From: Oscillospiraceae bacterium
GTDB taxonomy: Bacteria; Bacillota; Clostridia; Christensenellales; Aristaeellaceae
Assembly (NCBI GenBank): GCA_031286995.1
Contig: JAITTS010000094.1
Coordinates: 1-39,701, forward strand
Reading direction: 5' to 3'
Length of the DNA: 39,701 bases
Position 1 is the stretch's first letter, and every line of letters begins with the position of its first letter. The notes under the pieces were generated by a model. The model worked only from the letters and a program-made list of their open reading frames with translations. It did not search any database and was not told where the DNA came from. The position numbers were made by a program, and so were the translations under genes. This document shows positions 6,713 to 15,375 of this stretch, piece after piece.

Positions 6713-7744
6713 ATGCAGCACGTTCTGGATATCCGCAGCCTACACGTCACCTTCCACACCGGGGGGGGGGATATCCCCGCCGTGCGCGGGGTGAATCTGC
6801 ACGTGGCTAAAGGCGAGTGCTTGGGCGTGGTGGGCGAGAGCGGTAGCGGCAAAAGCGTCACCTTCCTCTCTGTGCTGCGGCTACTGGGGCCTACGGGTAA
6901 AATAGAGACGGGTCAGGTGGATTTTTTGGGCCGCGACCTCACGCGCATGAAACCGGCGCAACTGCGCCAGGTGCGCGGCGGGCGCATCGCCATGGTGTTT
7001 CAAGATCCCATGTCCAGCCTCAACCCGCTGCTGCCCGTGGGCGACCAGGTAGGCGAAATGCTGTGGGCGCACGATAAACGCCTATCCAAGGCCGACCGGG
7101 ATGCCCGCGTGCTCGAACTGCTGCGCATGGTGCGCATCCCAGAGGCGGAAAAGCGCCTGCGCGGTTACCCGCACGAATTTTCCGGCGGCATGCGCCAGCG
7201 GGTCATGATCGCCATGGCGCTGGCCTGTAAGCCGGATTTGCTGATAGCGGATGAACCCACCACTGCGCTTGATGTATCCATCCAGCACCAAATTCTAAAG
7301 CTGCTTCGCGCCTTGCAGGCGGAAATGGGCACGGGCATCGTGTTCATCACCCACGACCTGGGGGTGATCGCCCAGCTTTGCAGCCGGGTGATCGTGATGT
7401 ACGGGGGCCTGGTGATGGAGGAAGCGCCTATCGCCGAGCTGTTCGCCAGTCCCCTGCACCCGTATACCCAGGGGCTGCTGGCCAGCATCCCCAGCATACG
7501 GCAGGATAAGGCGCGCAGGCTCTGCCCCATCCCCGGTTCTCCACCGGATATGAGCCGCCCGCCGGCCGGCTGCCCCTTTGCGCCCCGCTGCCCGCACGTC
7601 CGGGTGATCTGTACCGAAAGGCAAGCCCCCTGTTTGGTGTTTAGCGGCGGTGCGCGGCGGTGCGCCTGCTGGCTGCACAGCCCCGATGCCCCGGCGGATG
7701 ACAACCCCTTCTATGGCCTGGCACAGGGGGGTGAGCGCCCGTGA
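6713..7744 (+). CDS. oppD: Oligopeptide ABC transporter ATPase OppD
   Basis: A 343-residue ATP-binding subunit of the peptide importer. Walker A GESGSGKS is near residues 43-50, the Q-loop [11 protein letters not shown] follows, the signature is [15 protein letters not shown], Walker B is [13 protein letters not shown], and the switch histidine is in ITHDLG. The C-terminus has the oligopeptide-type extension with the cysteine cluster ([19 protein letters not shown]) seen in OppD/DppD and often linked to an Fe-S site. The start is ATG at 6713 behind GGAG; the frame is open further upstream inside oppC, but those codons are a shadow. Codons 17-20 contain a run of ten G. The stop overlaps the oppF start by 4 nt (GTGA), implying coupled translation. 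Confidence 0.95.
   Translation: MQHVLDIRSLHVTFHTGGGDIPAVRGVNLHVAKGECLGVVGESGSGKSVTFLSVLRLLGPTGKIETGQVDFLGRDLTRMKPAQLRQVRGGRIAMVFQDPMSSLNPLLPVGDQVGEMLWAHDKRLSKADRDARVLELLRMVRIPEAEKRLRGYPHEFSGGMRQRVMIAMALACKPDLLIADEPTTALDVSIQHQILKLLRALQAEMGTGIVFITHDLGVIAQLCSRVIVMYGGLVMEEAPIAELFASPLHPYTQGLLASIPSIRQDKARRLCPIPGSPPDMSRPPAGCPFAPRCPHVRVICTERQAPCLVFSGGARRCACWLHSPDAPADDNPFYGLAQGGERP
6761..6770 (+). repeat. G10 homopolymer inside oppD
   Basis: Ten consecutive G encode Gly-Gly-Gly and the first base of Asp at codons 17-20 of oppD. The tract is near the start of the gene, so a one-base slip would abolish OppD and, through the GTGA overlap, would probably lower OppF. Confidence 0.9.
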
Positions 7745-8706
7745 GCGAGACGCCCTTGTTGCAAATAGAAAATTTGACCCAGCACTTCCCCGTGCGGGGC
7801 AGAGGGCACAAAGTGGTGCACGCGGTGGATGGCGTCAGTTTCGCCATCGGGCGCGGGCGCACGCTGGGCCTGGTGGGCGAGAGCGGATGCGGCAAATCCA
7901 CCTGCGCGCGCAGCATCATCCGCATCTACGAGCCCACATCGGGCCATGTGCGGCTGGATGGGCAGGATATCACCCGCCTGAGCCAGAAACAGCTTTTGCC
8001 TCTGCGCCGCAAGATGCAGATGATCTTTCAGGATCCCTACGCCTCGCTGAACGGCCGCATGACCGTGCGCGCGCTGATAGGCGAACCCTTGCGCGCCCAT
8101 GGCGCGGCCGAAAGCCGCCGCGACGAGGAGGATCGCATCCTGCGGATGCTCGAAAAAGTGGGTCTCACCCGCGAGCACGCGGGGCGCTACCCGCACGAGT
8201 TTTCTGGCGGCCAGCGCCAGCGCGTGGGCATCGCCCGGGCGCTCATTCTGCGGCCCGAGCTGGTGATTTGCGACGAGCCCATCAGCGCGCTGGATGTATC
8301 CATCCAGGCCCAAATCGTCAACATGCTGCGCGATTTTCAGCAGGAGCTTGGTCTCTCTTACCTCTTTATCGCGCACGACCTATCCATGGTGCGCTACATA
8401 TCCGACGAGGTAGGGGTGATGTACATGGGCCAGCTGGTAGAGCACAGCCCGGCCGAAGATATCTACGCCCATCCCCTGCACCCCTACACGCAGGGGCTGC
8501 TGGCCAGCATCCCCGTGCCCGACCCCAGCCTGGCCCGCCTGCAGGATGAAGAGGGATTGAGCGGCGACCTGCCCAGCCCCATCGACCCGCCGCCCGGTTG
8601 CCGCTTCCACACCCGCTGCCCCCACGCCACCGGCTGCTGCCGCGAGGAGGCCCCCGCTCTGCGGAATGTGGGCGGCGGCCACGCCGTGGCCTGCCACCTG
8701 GTTTAG
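7741..8706 (+). CDS. oppF: Oligopeptide ABC transporter ATPase OppF
   Basis: A 321-residue second ATPase of the importer, with a GTG start overlapping the oppD stop. Walker A is GESGCGKST, the Q-loop is MIFQDPYASLNGRMTV, the signature is FSGGQRQRVGIARAL, Walker B is LVICDEPISALDV and the switch is IAHDLS. The C-terminal oligopeptide extension keeps the cysteine pattern (PPGCRFHTRCPHATGCC). Length is normal. OppD and OppF form the heterodimeric motor on the cytoplasmic face. A hairpin and 57 nt separate it from oppA. Confidence 0.95.
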   Translation: MSETPLLQIENLTQHFPVRGRGHKVVHAVDGVSFAIGRGRTLGLVGESGCGKSTCARSIIRIYEPTSGHVRLDGQDITRLSQKQLLPLRRKMQMIFQDPYASLNGRMTVRALIGEPLRAHGAAESRRDEEDRILRMLEKVGLTREHAGRYPHEFSGGQRQRVGIARALILRPELVICDEPISALDVSIQAQIVNMLRDFQQELGLSYLFIAHDLSMVRYISDEVGVMYMGQLVEHSPAEDIYAHPLHPYTQGLLASIPVPDPSLARLQDEEGLSGDLPSPIDPPPGCRFHTRCPHATGCCREEAPALRNVGGGHAVACHLV

Positions 8707-8733
8707 GCTACACTGCCGCACCCGCGGCGTAGC
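8707..8733 (+). other. Hairpin between oppF and oppA
   Basis: GCTAC and GCCGC on the left pair with GCGGC and GTAGC on the right, with a 3-nt bulge (ACT) and loop ACCC. It starts at the base after the oppF stop codon. There is no U-run, so it is not a full terminator. Such hairpins next to binding-protein genes often stabilise their part of the mRNA so that it is made in excess over the permeases. Confidence 0.5.
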
Positions 8734-8763
8734 ATATACATCATCGCAAGGAGGTACCCCCAC

Positions 8764-10368
8764 ATGCGCAAGAGCTTGGTATGGTTGCTCATCATTGCGG
8801 CGCTGCTGGCGCTGCCCATGGCAAACGCCGCGGCGGAACCGACGCAGGAGCTGATCTTTGCCCTGCAAAACGAGCCGGATGGCATCGACCCCAGCGTCAC
8901 CAACAACAGCTTTGCCGCGCCCTTCCTGTTCAACGTGTTCGAGGGCCTGGTGACCTACGACACGGCGGACGGCAGCCTGATCCCCGGCAACGCGGAGTCG
9001 TGGACGGTCAGCGAGGATGGGCTGACCTACACCTTCACCCTGCGCGAAGGGCTGAAGTGGTCGGATGGCAGCGCCCTGACGGCCAAGGATTACCTGTACG
9101 CCTTTAAGCGCATCCTCACCCCCGCCACCGTCGCCCAGTACCTTGGGCTGGTGACCGACTATGTGGCGGGCGCGCAGGACTATTATGACGGCACCGGCAG
9201 TGAGGAGGCCCTGGGCGTGAAGGCCCCGGATGACCGCACGCTGGTGATCACCCTTACGGCCCCGGCGCCCTACTTCCTGGCCATACTGACCATGTGGACG
9301 TTTGACCCGGTGCAGCAGGCCACGGTGGAGGCAAACGGCGAGCGCTGGACGGCCAGCCCGGATACCTACGTGGTCAACGGCCCCTTCAAGGTTAGCGAGA
9401 TCAACCTAGGCGAAAGCGTGGTGCTCGTAAAGAACCCCGAGTATTACGACGCGGACAAGGTGAAGCTGGAGAAGATCACCTTCCGCTACATCACGGACAT
9501 GGGTACCGCGCTGATGGCCTACGAATCCGGCGAGGTGGATGGCAGCCGCAGCTTCCCGCCCACGGATTACGCGCGCCTGCGCAGTGGCGATAACGGCCTG
9601 GTGATCGTACCCGCCTACGCCACAACCTACTACGATATCAACAACGCCAAGGCCCCCTATGACAACGTGCTGGTGCGCAAGGCGCTCAACCTGGCCATTG
9701 ACCGCACATCCCTGATCGAGGATGTGATTCAGACCCCCGCCACCCCGGCCTACACCCTCATCGCCCCCGGCTACGTGGTGGATGGCAAGGATTTTGTGGA
9801 AGGCCGCTCCACCTTCGGCCTATCCCCCACGGCGGATGTGGAAGGCGCCCGGGCCGCCCTGGCCGAGGCCGGGTACCCGAACGGAGAGGGTTTCCCCGCC
9901 TTGCAGCTATCTTACTACACCAACGACACCACCAAGAAGACCGCCGAGGCCCTGGCGGCCATGCTCAGTGAGAATCTGAACATCACGGTCGAGATATCCA
10001 ACGAGGATTGGGCCGTGTACTACAACAACATTCAGGCCGGCAATTACGACATAGGCGCCATGGGCTGGGGCGCGGATTACCTGCATCCCATGACCTTCCT
10101 GCCCCTGCTGAAGACCGGCGATCCCAACAACCTGGTGGGCTACAGCAACCCCGCTTACGACGAACTGGTCACCAAGGCCCAGGGCGAAACCGACCCGGCG
10201 GCCGCCGTCAAGCTGATGCAGGATGCGGAGAACATCGCTTCTGCGGAGTACCCGCTGCTCAACCTGTTCTATCGATCCAACACCATGCTGCTGCGCCCCA
10301 AGGTGCAAGGCTACCTGTTCGATTACTCCGGCAACATTTACTTCAAGACCGCCCACATCACGGAGTAA
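8764..10368 (+). CDS. oppA: Oligopeptide-binding protein OppA (no lipobox cysteine)
   Basis: A 534-residue extracellular peptide-binding protein (SBP family 5). AAGGAGG lies 8 nt before the ATG. Residues 1-23 are a signal peptide (RKSLVWLLIIAALLALPM, then ANAAAE). The usual SBP_5 features follow: the N-terminal ALQNEPDGIDPS, then ESWTVSEDGLTYTFTLREGL and KWSDGSALTAKDYLYAFKRI, and near the end a typical IQAGNYDIGAMGWGADY. Gram-positive OppA proteins are nearly always lipoproteins with a cysteine after the signal peptide; none is present here, and an Ala-x-Ala cleavage site is seen instead. The protein may be released or held by another means. It is the last transporter gene. The cyclophilin ribosome binding site lies in its last codons. 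Confidence 0.94.
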   Translation: MRKSLVWLLIIAALLALPMANAAAEPTQELIFALQNEPDGIDPSVTNNSFAAPFLFNVFEGLVTYDTADGSLIPGNAESWTVSEDGLTYTFTLREGLKWSDGSALTAKDYLYAFKRILTPATVAQYLGLVTDYVAGAQDYYDGTGSEEALGVKAPDDRTLVITLTAPAPYFLAILTMWTFDPVQQATVEANGERWTASPDTYVVNGPFKVSEINLGESVVLVKNPEYYDADKVKLEKITFRYITDMGTALMAYESGEVDGSRSFPPTDYARLRSGDNGLVIVPAYATTYYDINNAKAPYDNVLVRKALNLAIDRTSLIEDVIQTPATPAYTLIAPGYVVDGKDFVEGRSTFGLSPTADVEGARAALAEAGYPNGEGFPALQLSYYTNDTTKKTAEALAAMLSENLNITVEISNEDWAVYYNNIQAGNYDIGAMGWGADYLHPMTFLPLLKTGDPNNLVGYSNPAYDELVTKAQGETDPAAAVKLMQDAENIASAEYPLLNLFYRSNTMLLRPKVQGYLFDYSGNIYFKTAHITE

Positions 10369-10372
10369 GACC

Positions 10373-10894
10373 GTGACAGAAGCGGTGATAACCCTGGCGG
10401 ACGGGCGGGAAATGGCCTTCGAGCTGTTTCCTGGCCCGGCCCCCATCACGGTGGCAAGCTTTGCCCAGGCGGCGAACGCTGGCTTTTACGATGGGCTGGC
10501 GTTCTGCCGGGTGGTCAAGGGTTACGTTATTCAGGGCGGCAGCCCGGATAACGACATCATGACCGACAGCCACTTTCACATCCGGGGCGAGTTTGCGCAG
10601 AACGGCGTGGATACGGGGCTCACCCACCTGCGCGGGGCCATCAGCATGGCCCGGGATGAGGGGCCGGATACCGCGGGCACCCAGTTCTTCATTGCGCACC
10701 AGGATGCGCGCAAGCTGGATGGCCGTTACGCGGCCTTCGGCGGCATGACGCGGGGCTTTGATGTGCTGGATGCCATTGCGGATGTGCCCACAACAGGCCC
10801 GGATACCTGGCACAAGCCCCTGGATATGCCGGTGATGCGCAGTGTGCGCGTCACCACGGATGAGGCGTTGCCTCCGGTGCAAAGGCTGCCGTAG
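10373..10894 (+). CDS. Peptidyl-prolyl cis-trans isomerase, cyclophilin type
   Basis: A 173-residue cyclophilin. The start is GTG at 10373: GGAG at 10362-10365 overlaps the end of oppA and gives 7-nt spacing, so translation is coupled to oppA. The frame upstream of this is only a shadow of oppA. Active-site segments are visible: FCRVVKGYVIQGG (arginine 46 is the expected catalytic residue), GAISMARDEGPDTAGTQFFI, and LDGRYAAFGGMTRGFDVLDA. It has no signal peptide, so it should act in the cytoplasm as a PpiB-like protein. Its place at the end of a peptide-transport operon is unusual; a role in folding OppA is unlikely unless it is exported. Confidence 0.93.
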   Translation: MTEAVITLADGREMAFELFPGPAPITVASFAQAANAGFYDGLAFCRVVKGYVIQGGSPDNDIMTDSHFHIRGEFAQNGVDTGLTHLRGAISMARDEGPDTAGTQFFIAHQDARKLDGRYAAFGGMTRGFDVLDAIADVPTTGPDTWHKPLDMPVMRSVRVTTDEALPPVQRLP

Positions 10895-10906
10895 GGATGT
10901 AGAACA

Positions 10907-10953
10907 AGGGGGCTGTCTGGCTGGCCTTTCGCTCGCCAAGACAGCCCTTTTTT
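10907..10953 (+). terminator. Intrinsic terminator of the opp-cyclophilin operon
   Basis: GGGCTGTCT (10910-10918) pairs with AGACAGCCC (10939-10947), with a smaller inner stem, followed by six T (10948-10953). It is oriented for the plus strand and lies 13 nt after the cyclophilin stop. Confidence 0.88.
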
Positions 10954-11032
10954 GTTGTACGCCGCGCCATACCCGTCGCATCCTGCGGTGCAGGGCTGTG
11001 TTTTCGCCGATGCTCCGCAGCGATGACCGCCG

Positions 11033-12292
11033 TCACTGGCGCCCGATATCCCGGCGGTAGAACATGCCCCCGAAGGCGATGTGCCCTGCGGCGCGATAGG
11101 CGGTATCCACCGCCGCGGAGAGGGTATCGCCCGTGGCGGTGACATCCAGCACCCGGCCCCCGGCGGTGACGATATCCGCACCTTGGCGGCGGGTGCCCGC
11201 GTGAAACACCAGCGCGCCCGCGGATTGCGCTTCCGCCAGGCCATGGATGGGCAAACCCACCTGATACTGCGCGGGATAACCGCCGGATGCCAGCACCACG
11301 CATGCGGCCGCGCCCGGATGCCAGCGCAGGTGGCCGGGGGTGAGACGGCCCTCGCTCGCGGCCAGCAGCGCCTCCAGCAGGTCGCTTTGCAGCAGGGGCA
11401 ATATGGCCTGAGCCTCCGGGTCACCAAAGCGCGCGTTAAACTCCAGCACGCGGGGGCCGGCTGGGGTGAGCATCAGGCCCACGTAGAGCACCCCCCGGAA
11501 GTCGATACCCTCGGCCAGCAGCGCGGCCTGGATGGGCACTAAAATTTGTTGCTGCACGGCATCTGCTATCTCCGGCGTGTACAGCGGGCTGGGCGCGAAA
11601 GCGCCCATGCCGCCGGTGTTGGGGCCCAAGTCGCCATCCAGGGCGCGCTTGTGATCTTGGCTGGGCAGCAGGGGCAGCAGCGTTCTGCCGTCGGCCAGGC
11701 ACAACAGCGTCACCTCGGCCCCGGTCATGCGCTCTTCTATGACCACGCGAGCTCCGGCGCGGCCGAAGCGCTCTTCCAGCATCATGGCGCGCACCGCTTG
11801 GATGGCCTGATCGGTTGTATCAGCCACCACCACGCCCTTGCCCAGCGCCAGGCCATCCGCCTTGACCACGATGGGGCCGGGGTGCGTTTCCAGATAGGCC
11901 AGGGCTGCGGCGCAGTCATCAAAGGCCGCGTAACCCGCCGTGGGAATATGGTGGCGGCGCATGAGCGCCTTGGCGAAAAGCTTGCTGCTCTCCAGCCTGG
12001 CGGCGGCCTGGGTGGGGCCGAAGGCCGGTATGCCCGCCTCAGCCAGGGCGTCACTTAGGCCCAGGGCCAGCGGGTCATCCGGGCCGATCACCACAAAATC
12101 CACAGCCTGTTGCCGTGCGAAAGCCAGTATGCCCTGGATATCCGTAGCCTTCACATCCGGCACGCAGTCGGCCAGCTGGGCAATGCCCGCGTTGCCCGGC
12201 GCGCACGATAGGCGGGTGACGCGAGGGGATTGCGCCAGCTTCCAGCACAGGGCATGCTCGCGTCCGCCGGAGCCTATGACGAGGATGTGCAT
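11033..12292 (-). CDS. purD: Phosphoribosylamine-glycine ligase PurD
   Basis: A 419-residue enzyme of step 2 of de novo purine synthesis: it joins glycine to phosphoribosylamine with ATP. The start is the ATG at 12292 (MHILVIGSGGREHAL) behind AAGGAG; the longer frame starts are not preceded by a site. ATP-grasp features are seen: IVVKADGLALGKGV, ARVVIEERMTGAEVTLLCLA, DHKRALDGDLGPNTGGMGAF, and the metal-binding RVLEFNARFGDPEAQ. Length is normal. It is the last gene of the minus-strand pur operon, 67 nt after purH. I see no clear terminator between its stop and the converging opp terminator. Confidence 0.97.
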   Translation of the reverse strand: MHILVIGSGGREHALCWKLAQSPRVTRLSCAPGNAGIAQLADCVPDVKATDIQGILAFARQQAVDFVVIGPDDPLALGLSDALAEAGIPAFGPTQAAARLESSKLFAKALMRRHHIPTAGYAAFDDCAAALAYLETHPGPIVVKADGLALGKGVVVADTTDQAIQAVRAMMLEERFGRAGARVVIEERMTGAEVTLLCLADGRTLLPLLPSQDHKRALDGDLGPNTGGMGAFAPSPLYTPEIADAVQQQILVPIQAALLAEGIDFRGVLYVGLMLTPAGPRVLEFNARFGDPEAQAILPLLQSDLLEALLAASEGRLTPGHLRWHPGAAACVVLASGGYPAQYQVGLPIHGLAEAQSAGALVFHAGTRRQGADIVTAGGRVLDVTATGDTLSAAVDTAYRAAGHIAFGGMFYRRDIGRQ

Positions 12293-12359
12293 GAAAAAAA
12301 TCTCCTTTTCCGCATGGATGGGCGGCGAGCGCATGCCCCCGGCCGCCAGGCGCTATCTG

Positions 12360-13904
12360 TTAGTGCTTGAAATGGCGCATGCCGGTAAAGACCATGGCGA
12401 TGTTGTGCGCATCGCATACATCGATGGATTTTTGGTCGGCCAAGGAGCCGCCGGGCTGGATGATGGCGGATATGCCCGCGCCCGCGGCAGCTTGGGCGCA
12501 ATCCTCAAAGGGGAAGAACGCGTCGGATGCCAGCGCCGCGCCGCGCGCCTTGTCGCCGCTACGGGCGATAGCGGCCTGCGCGGCCCAGATGCGGTTGACT
12601 TGCCCCGGCCCGATGCCCAGGGATTGGCCGCTCTTGGCGATGACGATGCCGTTGCTCTTGGTATGCTTAACAATGGCCCAGGCCAGCCGCAGGTTCTCTT
12701 CTTCCACAGGGGTGGGCGCACGGCGGGTGACCACCCGCCAGGGTTCCGCCGGCAGCAGCGTGTCGTTCTGCCGCTGCACCAGCAGGCCGCCCGCCACTTT
12801 TTTCATATCCAGCGCGCCCGCGGGGTAGACGCGGTGCGCGGTATCCATCTGCAGGAGGCGTATGTTTTTTTTGCGCGTCAACAGCGCCAGTGCCTGGGGG
12901 GTGAAGCCGGGGGCGAGGATAATCTCTAGAAAAATTTCGGCCATCAGGCTGGCGGCGGCTTCGTCTATGACCCCGTTGGCAGCCACAATGCCCCCGAATA
13001 TGGATATGGGATCGGCCTGGTAGGCCAGCCTGTAGGCATCTGCCACGCTGCCGGCCAAGCCTACGCCGCAAGGGTTGGCGTGCTTTACGGCCACAACGGC
13101 GGTGGTATCAAATTCTCTCAGCAAATCCAGCGCGCCATTGGCGTCGTTGATGTTGTTGTAGGATAGCGCCTTGCCGTGCAGCTGGCGGGCGGCGGATAGG
13201 CAGCCGGCCACATCGCCCAGCTCGCGGTAGAAGGCGGCGGGCTGGTGCGGGTTTTCACCATAGCGCATATCCTGCGTCTTTTCATAGGTCAAGGTCAGGC
13301 TGTCCGGGAAGGCCGCTTCCCGCGCCGGCAGGTTTTGCCACAGATAGTCGGCTATCAGCGCGTCGTACTGGGCGGTGTGGGCAAACACCTTGTAGCTCAA
13401 GCGCCGCCGGGTGGCGGGGCTGACGCCGCCCGCATCCATCTCCCGCAGCACAGCGGGGTAATCCGCCGGGTCTACGAGCACAGTGACATCCTGCCAGTTC
13501 TTGGCCGCGCTGCGCAGCATGGTGGGGCCGCCAATGTCAATGTTCTCTACGGCCTCGGCAAAATCCACGCCGGGCTTAGCGACGGTCTGGCGGAAGGGGT
13601 AGAGGTTGACGGCCACCAGGTCGATGGGCGCGATGCCCAGGGCCTGTATTTGCGCCATGTGATCTGCGTGGGCGCGCATGGCCAGCAGCCCGCCGTGTAT
13701 GGCGGGGTGCAGGGTCTTGACCCGGCCATCCAGGCACTCGGGGAAGCCGGTGATATCGCTGACCGGGGTGACCGGCACCCCAGCCTGGGCCAGCGCGGCC
13801 AGCGTGCCCCCGGTGGAAAGTATCTGCATGCCCCGGCAAACGAGTTCTTTCGCAAAATCCACAATGCCTGTCTTATCCGATACGCTGAGCAGCGCGCGCG
13901 CCAT
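12360..13904 (-). CDS. purH: Bifunctional AICAR transformylase/IMP cyclohydrolase PurH
   Basis: A 514-residue two-domain enzyme for the last two steps to IMP. The N-terminal MGS-like cyclohydrolase domain (about 1-195) begins MARALLSVSDKTGIVDFAKE and holds VKTLHPAIHGGLLAMR. The transformylase domain holds MRYGENPHQPAAFYR, LSYNNINDANGALDL, AVVAVKHANPCGVG and, near the end, KHTKSNGIVIAKSGQSLGIG. Length is normal. AAGGAGG lies 7 nt before the ATG. It follows the GNAT gene with a 12-nt gap and precedes purD in the operon. Confidence 0.97.
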   Translation of the reverse strand: MARALLSVSDKTGIVDFAKELVCRGMQILSTGGTLAALAQAGVPVTPVSDITGFPECLDGRVKTLHPAIHGGLLAMRAHADHMAQIQALGIAPIDLVAVNLYPFRQTVAKPGVDFAEAVENIDIGGPTMLRSAAKNWQDVTVLVDPADYPAVLREMDAGGVSPATRRRLSYKVFAHTAQYDALIADYLWQNLPAREAAFPDSLTLTYEKTQDMRYGENPHQPAAFYRELGDVAGCLSAARQLHGKALSYNNINDANGALDLLREFDTTAVVAVKHANPCGVGLAGSVADAYRLAYQADPISIFGGIVAANGVIDEAAASLMAEIFLEIILAPGFTPQALALLTRKKNIRLLQMDTAHRVYPAGALDMKKVAGGLLVQRQNDTLLPAEPWRVVTRRAPTPVEEENLRLAWAIVKHTKSNGIVIAKSGQSLGIGPGQVNRIWAAQAAIARSGDKARGAALASDAFFPFEDCAQAAAGAGISAIIQPGGSLADQKSIDVCDAHNIAMVFTGMRHFKH

Positions 13905-13916
13905 AGCACATCCTCC

Positions 13917-14726
13917 TTACGGTATATCCTTCGTGGGCCGTACCTCCAGCGTGCCCATCCACACAAAGCCCTGCAGCTGCATCATGGCTACGGCCGCCCG
14001 GTTGCTGCGCGGCTGTCGCACCCGCAGTACCCGGGCGCCCCGGCGAATGAGCTGCGCTTTTACGCCCAGCAGCAGCGCGGTAGCCACGTGGTGCCGCCGC
14101 CAGGCGGGCACGGTGTAGAGCATCTCCAGCGAGGCCTCCCCTTCCGCCCCTGTCACCAGCGCCTCACCCAGGCAATCTGTGCCGTTGTATACGCCGCAAG
14201 CCATAAAGTAGGGCAGATCCGCCGCTTCCAGCAGCCATTCGATCTCGTGAGGCTGATCGCTGTAACGGTTCACCCGTGCCAGCAGGGCGGCCATATCCTC
14301 GCGGCCGGAGAGCAGCGTGTCAACCATCTGCGTGCCGATGGGCGGAAAGAAGGGTTTCTCATCCGGGGCCAAATCCCATTGAAAGAGCTCTTCACCGTCG
14401 CTGGTATCAAAGCCCATCTGTTGGTAAAAGTACAGCAACTGGATATCGTTGGGGTGGCATCGGGCCGTCACGCAGCCCGGTGCGCGCCCGTAGAGCGCGT
14501 AGAGCTGGCCCGCGCGTGCCATCAGCGCGCCGTAGAGCGTATCCCGCGCAGCGGGGTGTGCATCCATGTACAGGGCCAGACGCAGGGGGCGATCCGGCCA
14601 ATTTTCGCGATCCACGACTGCTTGCAGCCAGCCCTGGCCCAACTCCACACCGGCCATATCTTGTACGATGTAGCTGTTTTCCCGCTCCGCGCCATGCAGG
14701 GGCATGGGGGGGTGATAGATTCTCAT
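13917..14726 (-). CDS. GNAT-family acetyltransferase-like protein inside the pur operon
   Basis: A 269-residue protein with two GNAT-like halves. The C-terminal half has the clearer pattern: ASLEMLYTVPAWRRHHVATA (a divergent acetyl-CoA pyrophosphate loop, where the usual R-x-x-G-x-G/A reads RRHHVA), followed by RSNRAAVAMMQLQGFVWMGT, the typical last helix and strand. The N-terminal half (about 40-125) has a second, weaker version ending in LLYFYQQMGFDTSDGEE. The substrate is unknown. AGGAGAG precedes the ATG. It lies between purN (28 nt upstream) and purH (12 nt downstream) on the same strand, so it is almost certainly co-transcribed with the purine genes, although no purine step requires it. 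Confidence 0.8.
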   Translation of the reverse strand: MRIYHPPMPLHGAERENSYIVQDMAGVELGQGWLQAVVDRENWPDRPLRLALYMDAHPAARDTLYGALMARAGQLYALYGRAPGCVTARCHPNDIQLLYFYQQMGFDTSDGEELFQWDLAPDEKPFFPPIGTQMVDTLLSGREDMAALLARVNRYSDQPHEIEWLLEAADLPYFMACGVYNGTDCLGEALVTGAEGEASLEMLYTVPAWRRHHVATALLLGVKAQLIRRGARVLRVRQPRSNRAAVAMMQLQGFVWMGTLEVRPTKDIP

Positions 14727-14754
14727 GGCGCTCTCCTGTCGGTGCGGTTTGCCT

Positions 14755-15375
14755 TTATTCTACCACGACCACGCGCCTTCCATCTACCCGCAATTTTCCG
14801 GCGCAGAACAGCGCCACGCTCTCGGGCAGCAACTGGTGCTCCACAGCCAGCACGCGCGCGGCCAGGCTCTGGGTGTCATCCCCCGGCAGCACGGGCACCG
14901 CGCGTTGGGCCACGATGGGGCCGTGGTCGGCCTGCTCATCCACAAAGTGCACGGTTGCGCCGGATAGCTTCACCCCGTAATCCAGCGCCGCCTGGTGCAC
15001 ATGGTGGCCGTACATGCCCTGCCCGCAGAAGGCGGGGATGAGCGCGGGATGGATGTTGAGGATGCGATGACGGTAGACGGATACGATATCCGGCCCCACC
15101 ATGGGCAGATACCCGGCCAACACCACCAGATCAATCTCCGCCTGCCGCAGCAGCGCCAGCATACGCGCGTTAAAGGCCGCCTCGCCGCCCGCTTCCTTGC
15201 GGCTGACAAAGACAGCGGAGATGCCGCGATCCCGCGCGCGCTGCAAGGCAAAAGCCCCGGATCGGTTGGCGAGCACCAGGCGCACCTGCCCATTCACGCG
15301 TCCCGCGTCTATGGCATCCAGCAGGGCCTGCAGGTTGCTGCCGCCCCCGCTGCACAGCACGGCGATGCGCGTCAC
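14755..15375 (-). CDS. purN: Phosphoribosylglycinamide formyltransferase PurN
   Basis: A 206-residue folate-dependent GAR transformylase. The start is GTG, overlapping the purM stop by 4 nt (GTGA). The N-terminal [14 protein letters not shown] binds the phosphate. [14 protein letters not shown], then [19 protein letters not shown] and [20 protein letters not shown] carry the catalytic Asn-His-Asp set. It supplies the formyl group in purine step 3 using 10-formyl-tetrahydrofolate. Length is normal. Confidence 0.96.
   Translation of the reverse strand: MTRIAVLCSGGGSNLQALLDAIDAGRVNGQVRLVLANRSGAFALQRARDRGISAVFVSRKEAGGEAAFNARMLALLRQAEIDLVVLAGYLPMVGPDIVSVYRHRILNIHPALIPAFCGQGMYGHHVHQAALDYGVKLSGATVHFVDEQADHGPIVAQRAVPVLPGDDTQSLAARVLAVEHQLLPESVALFCAGKLRVDGRRVVVVE

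Noticed and set aside
13245-15041. Long plus-strand open frame (598 codons) opposite purH, the GNAT gene and purN
   Set aside because: It lies antisense to three clear genes; its translation is low-complexity and typical of shadows in high-GC DNA.
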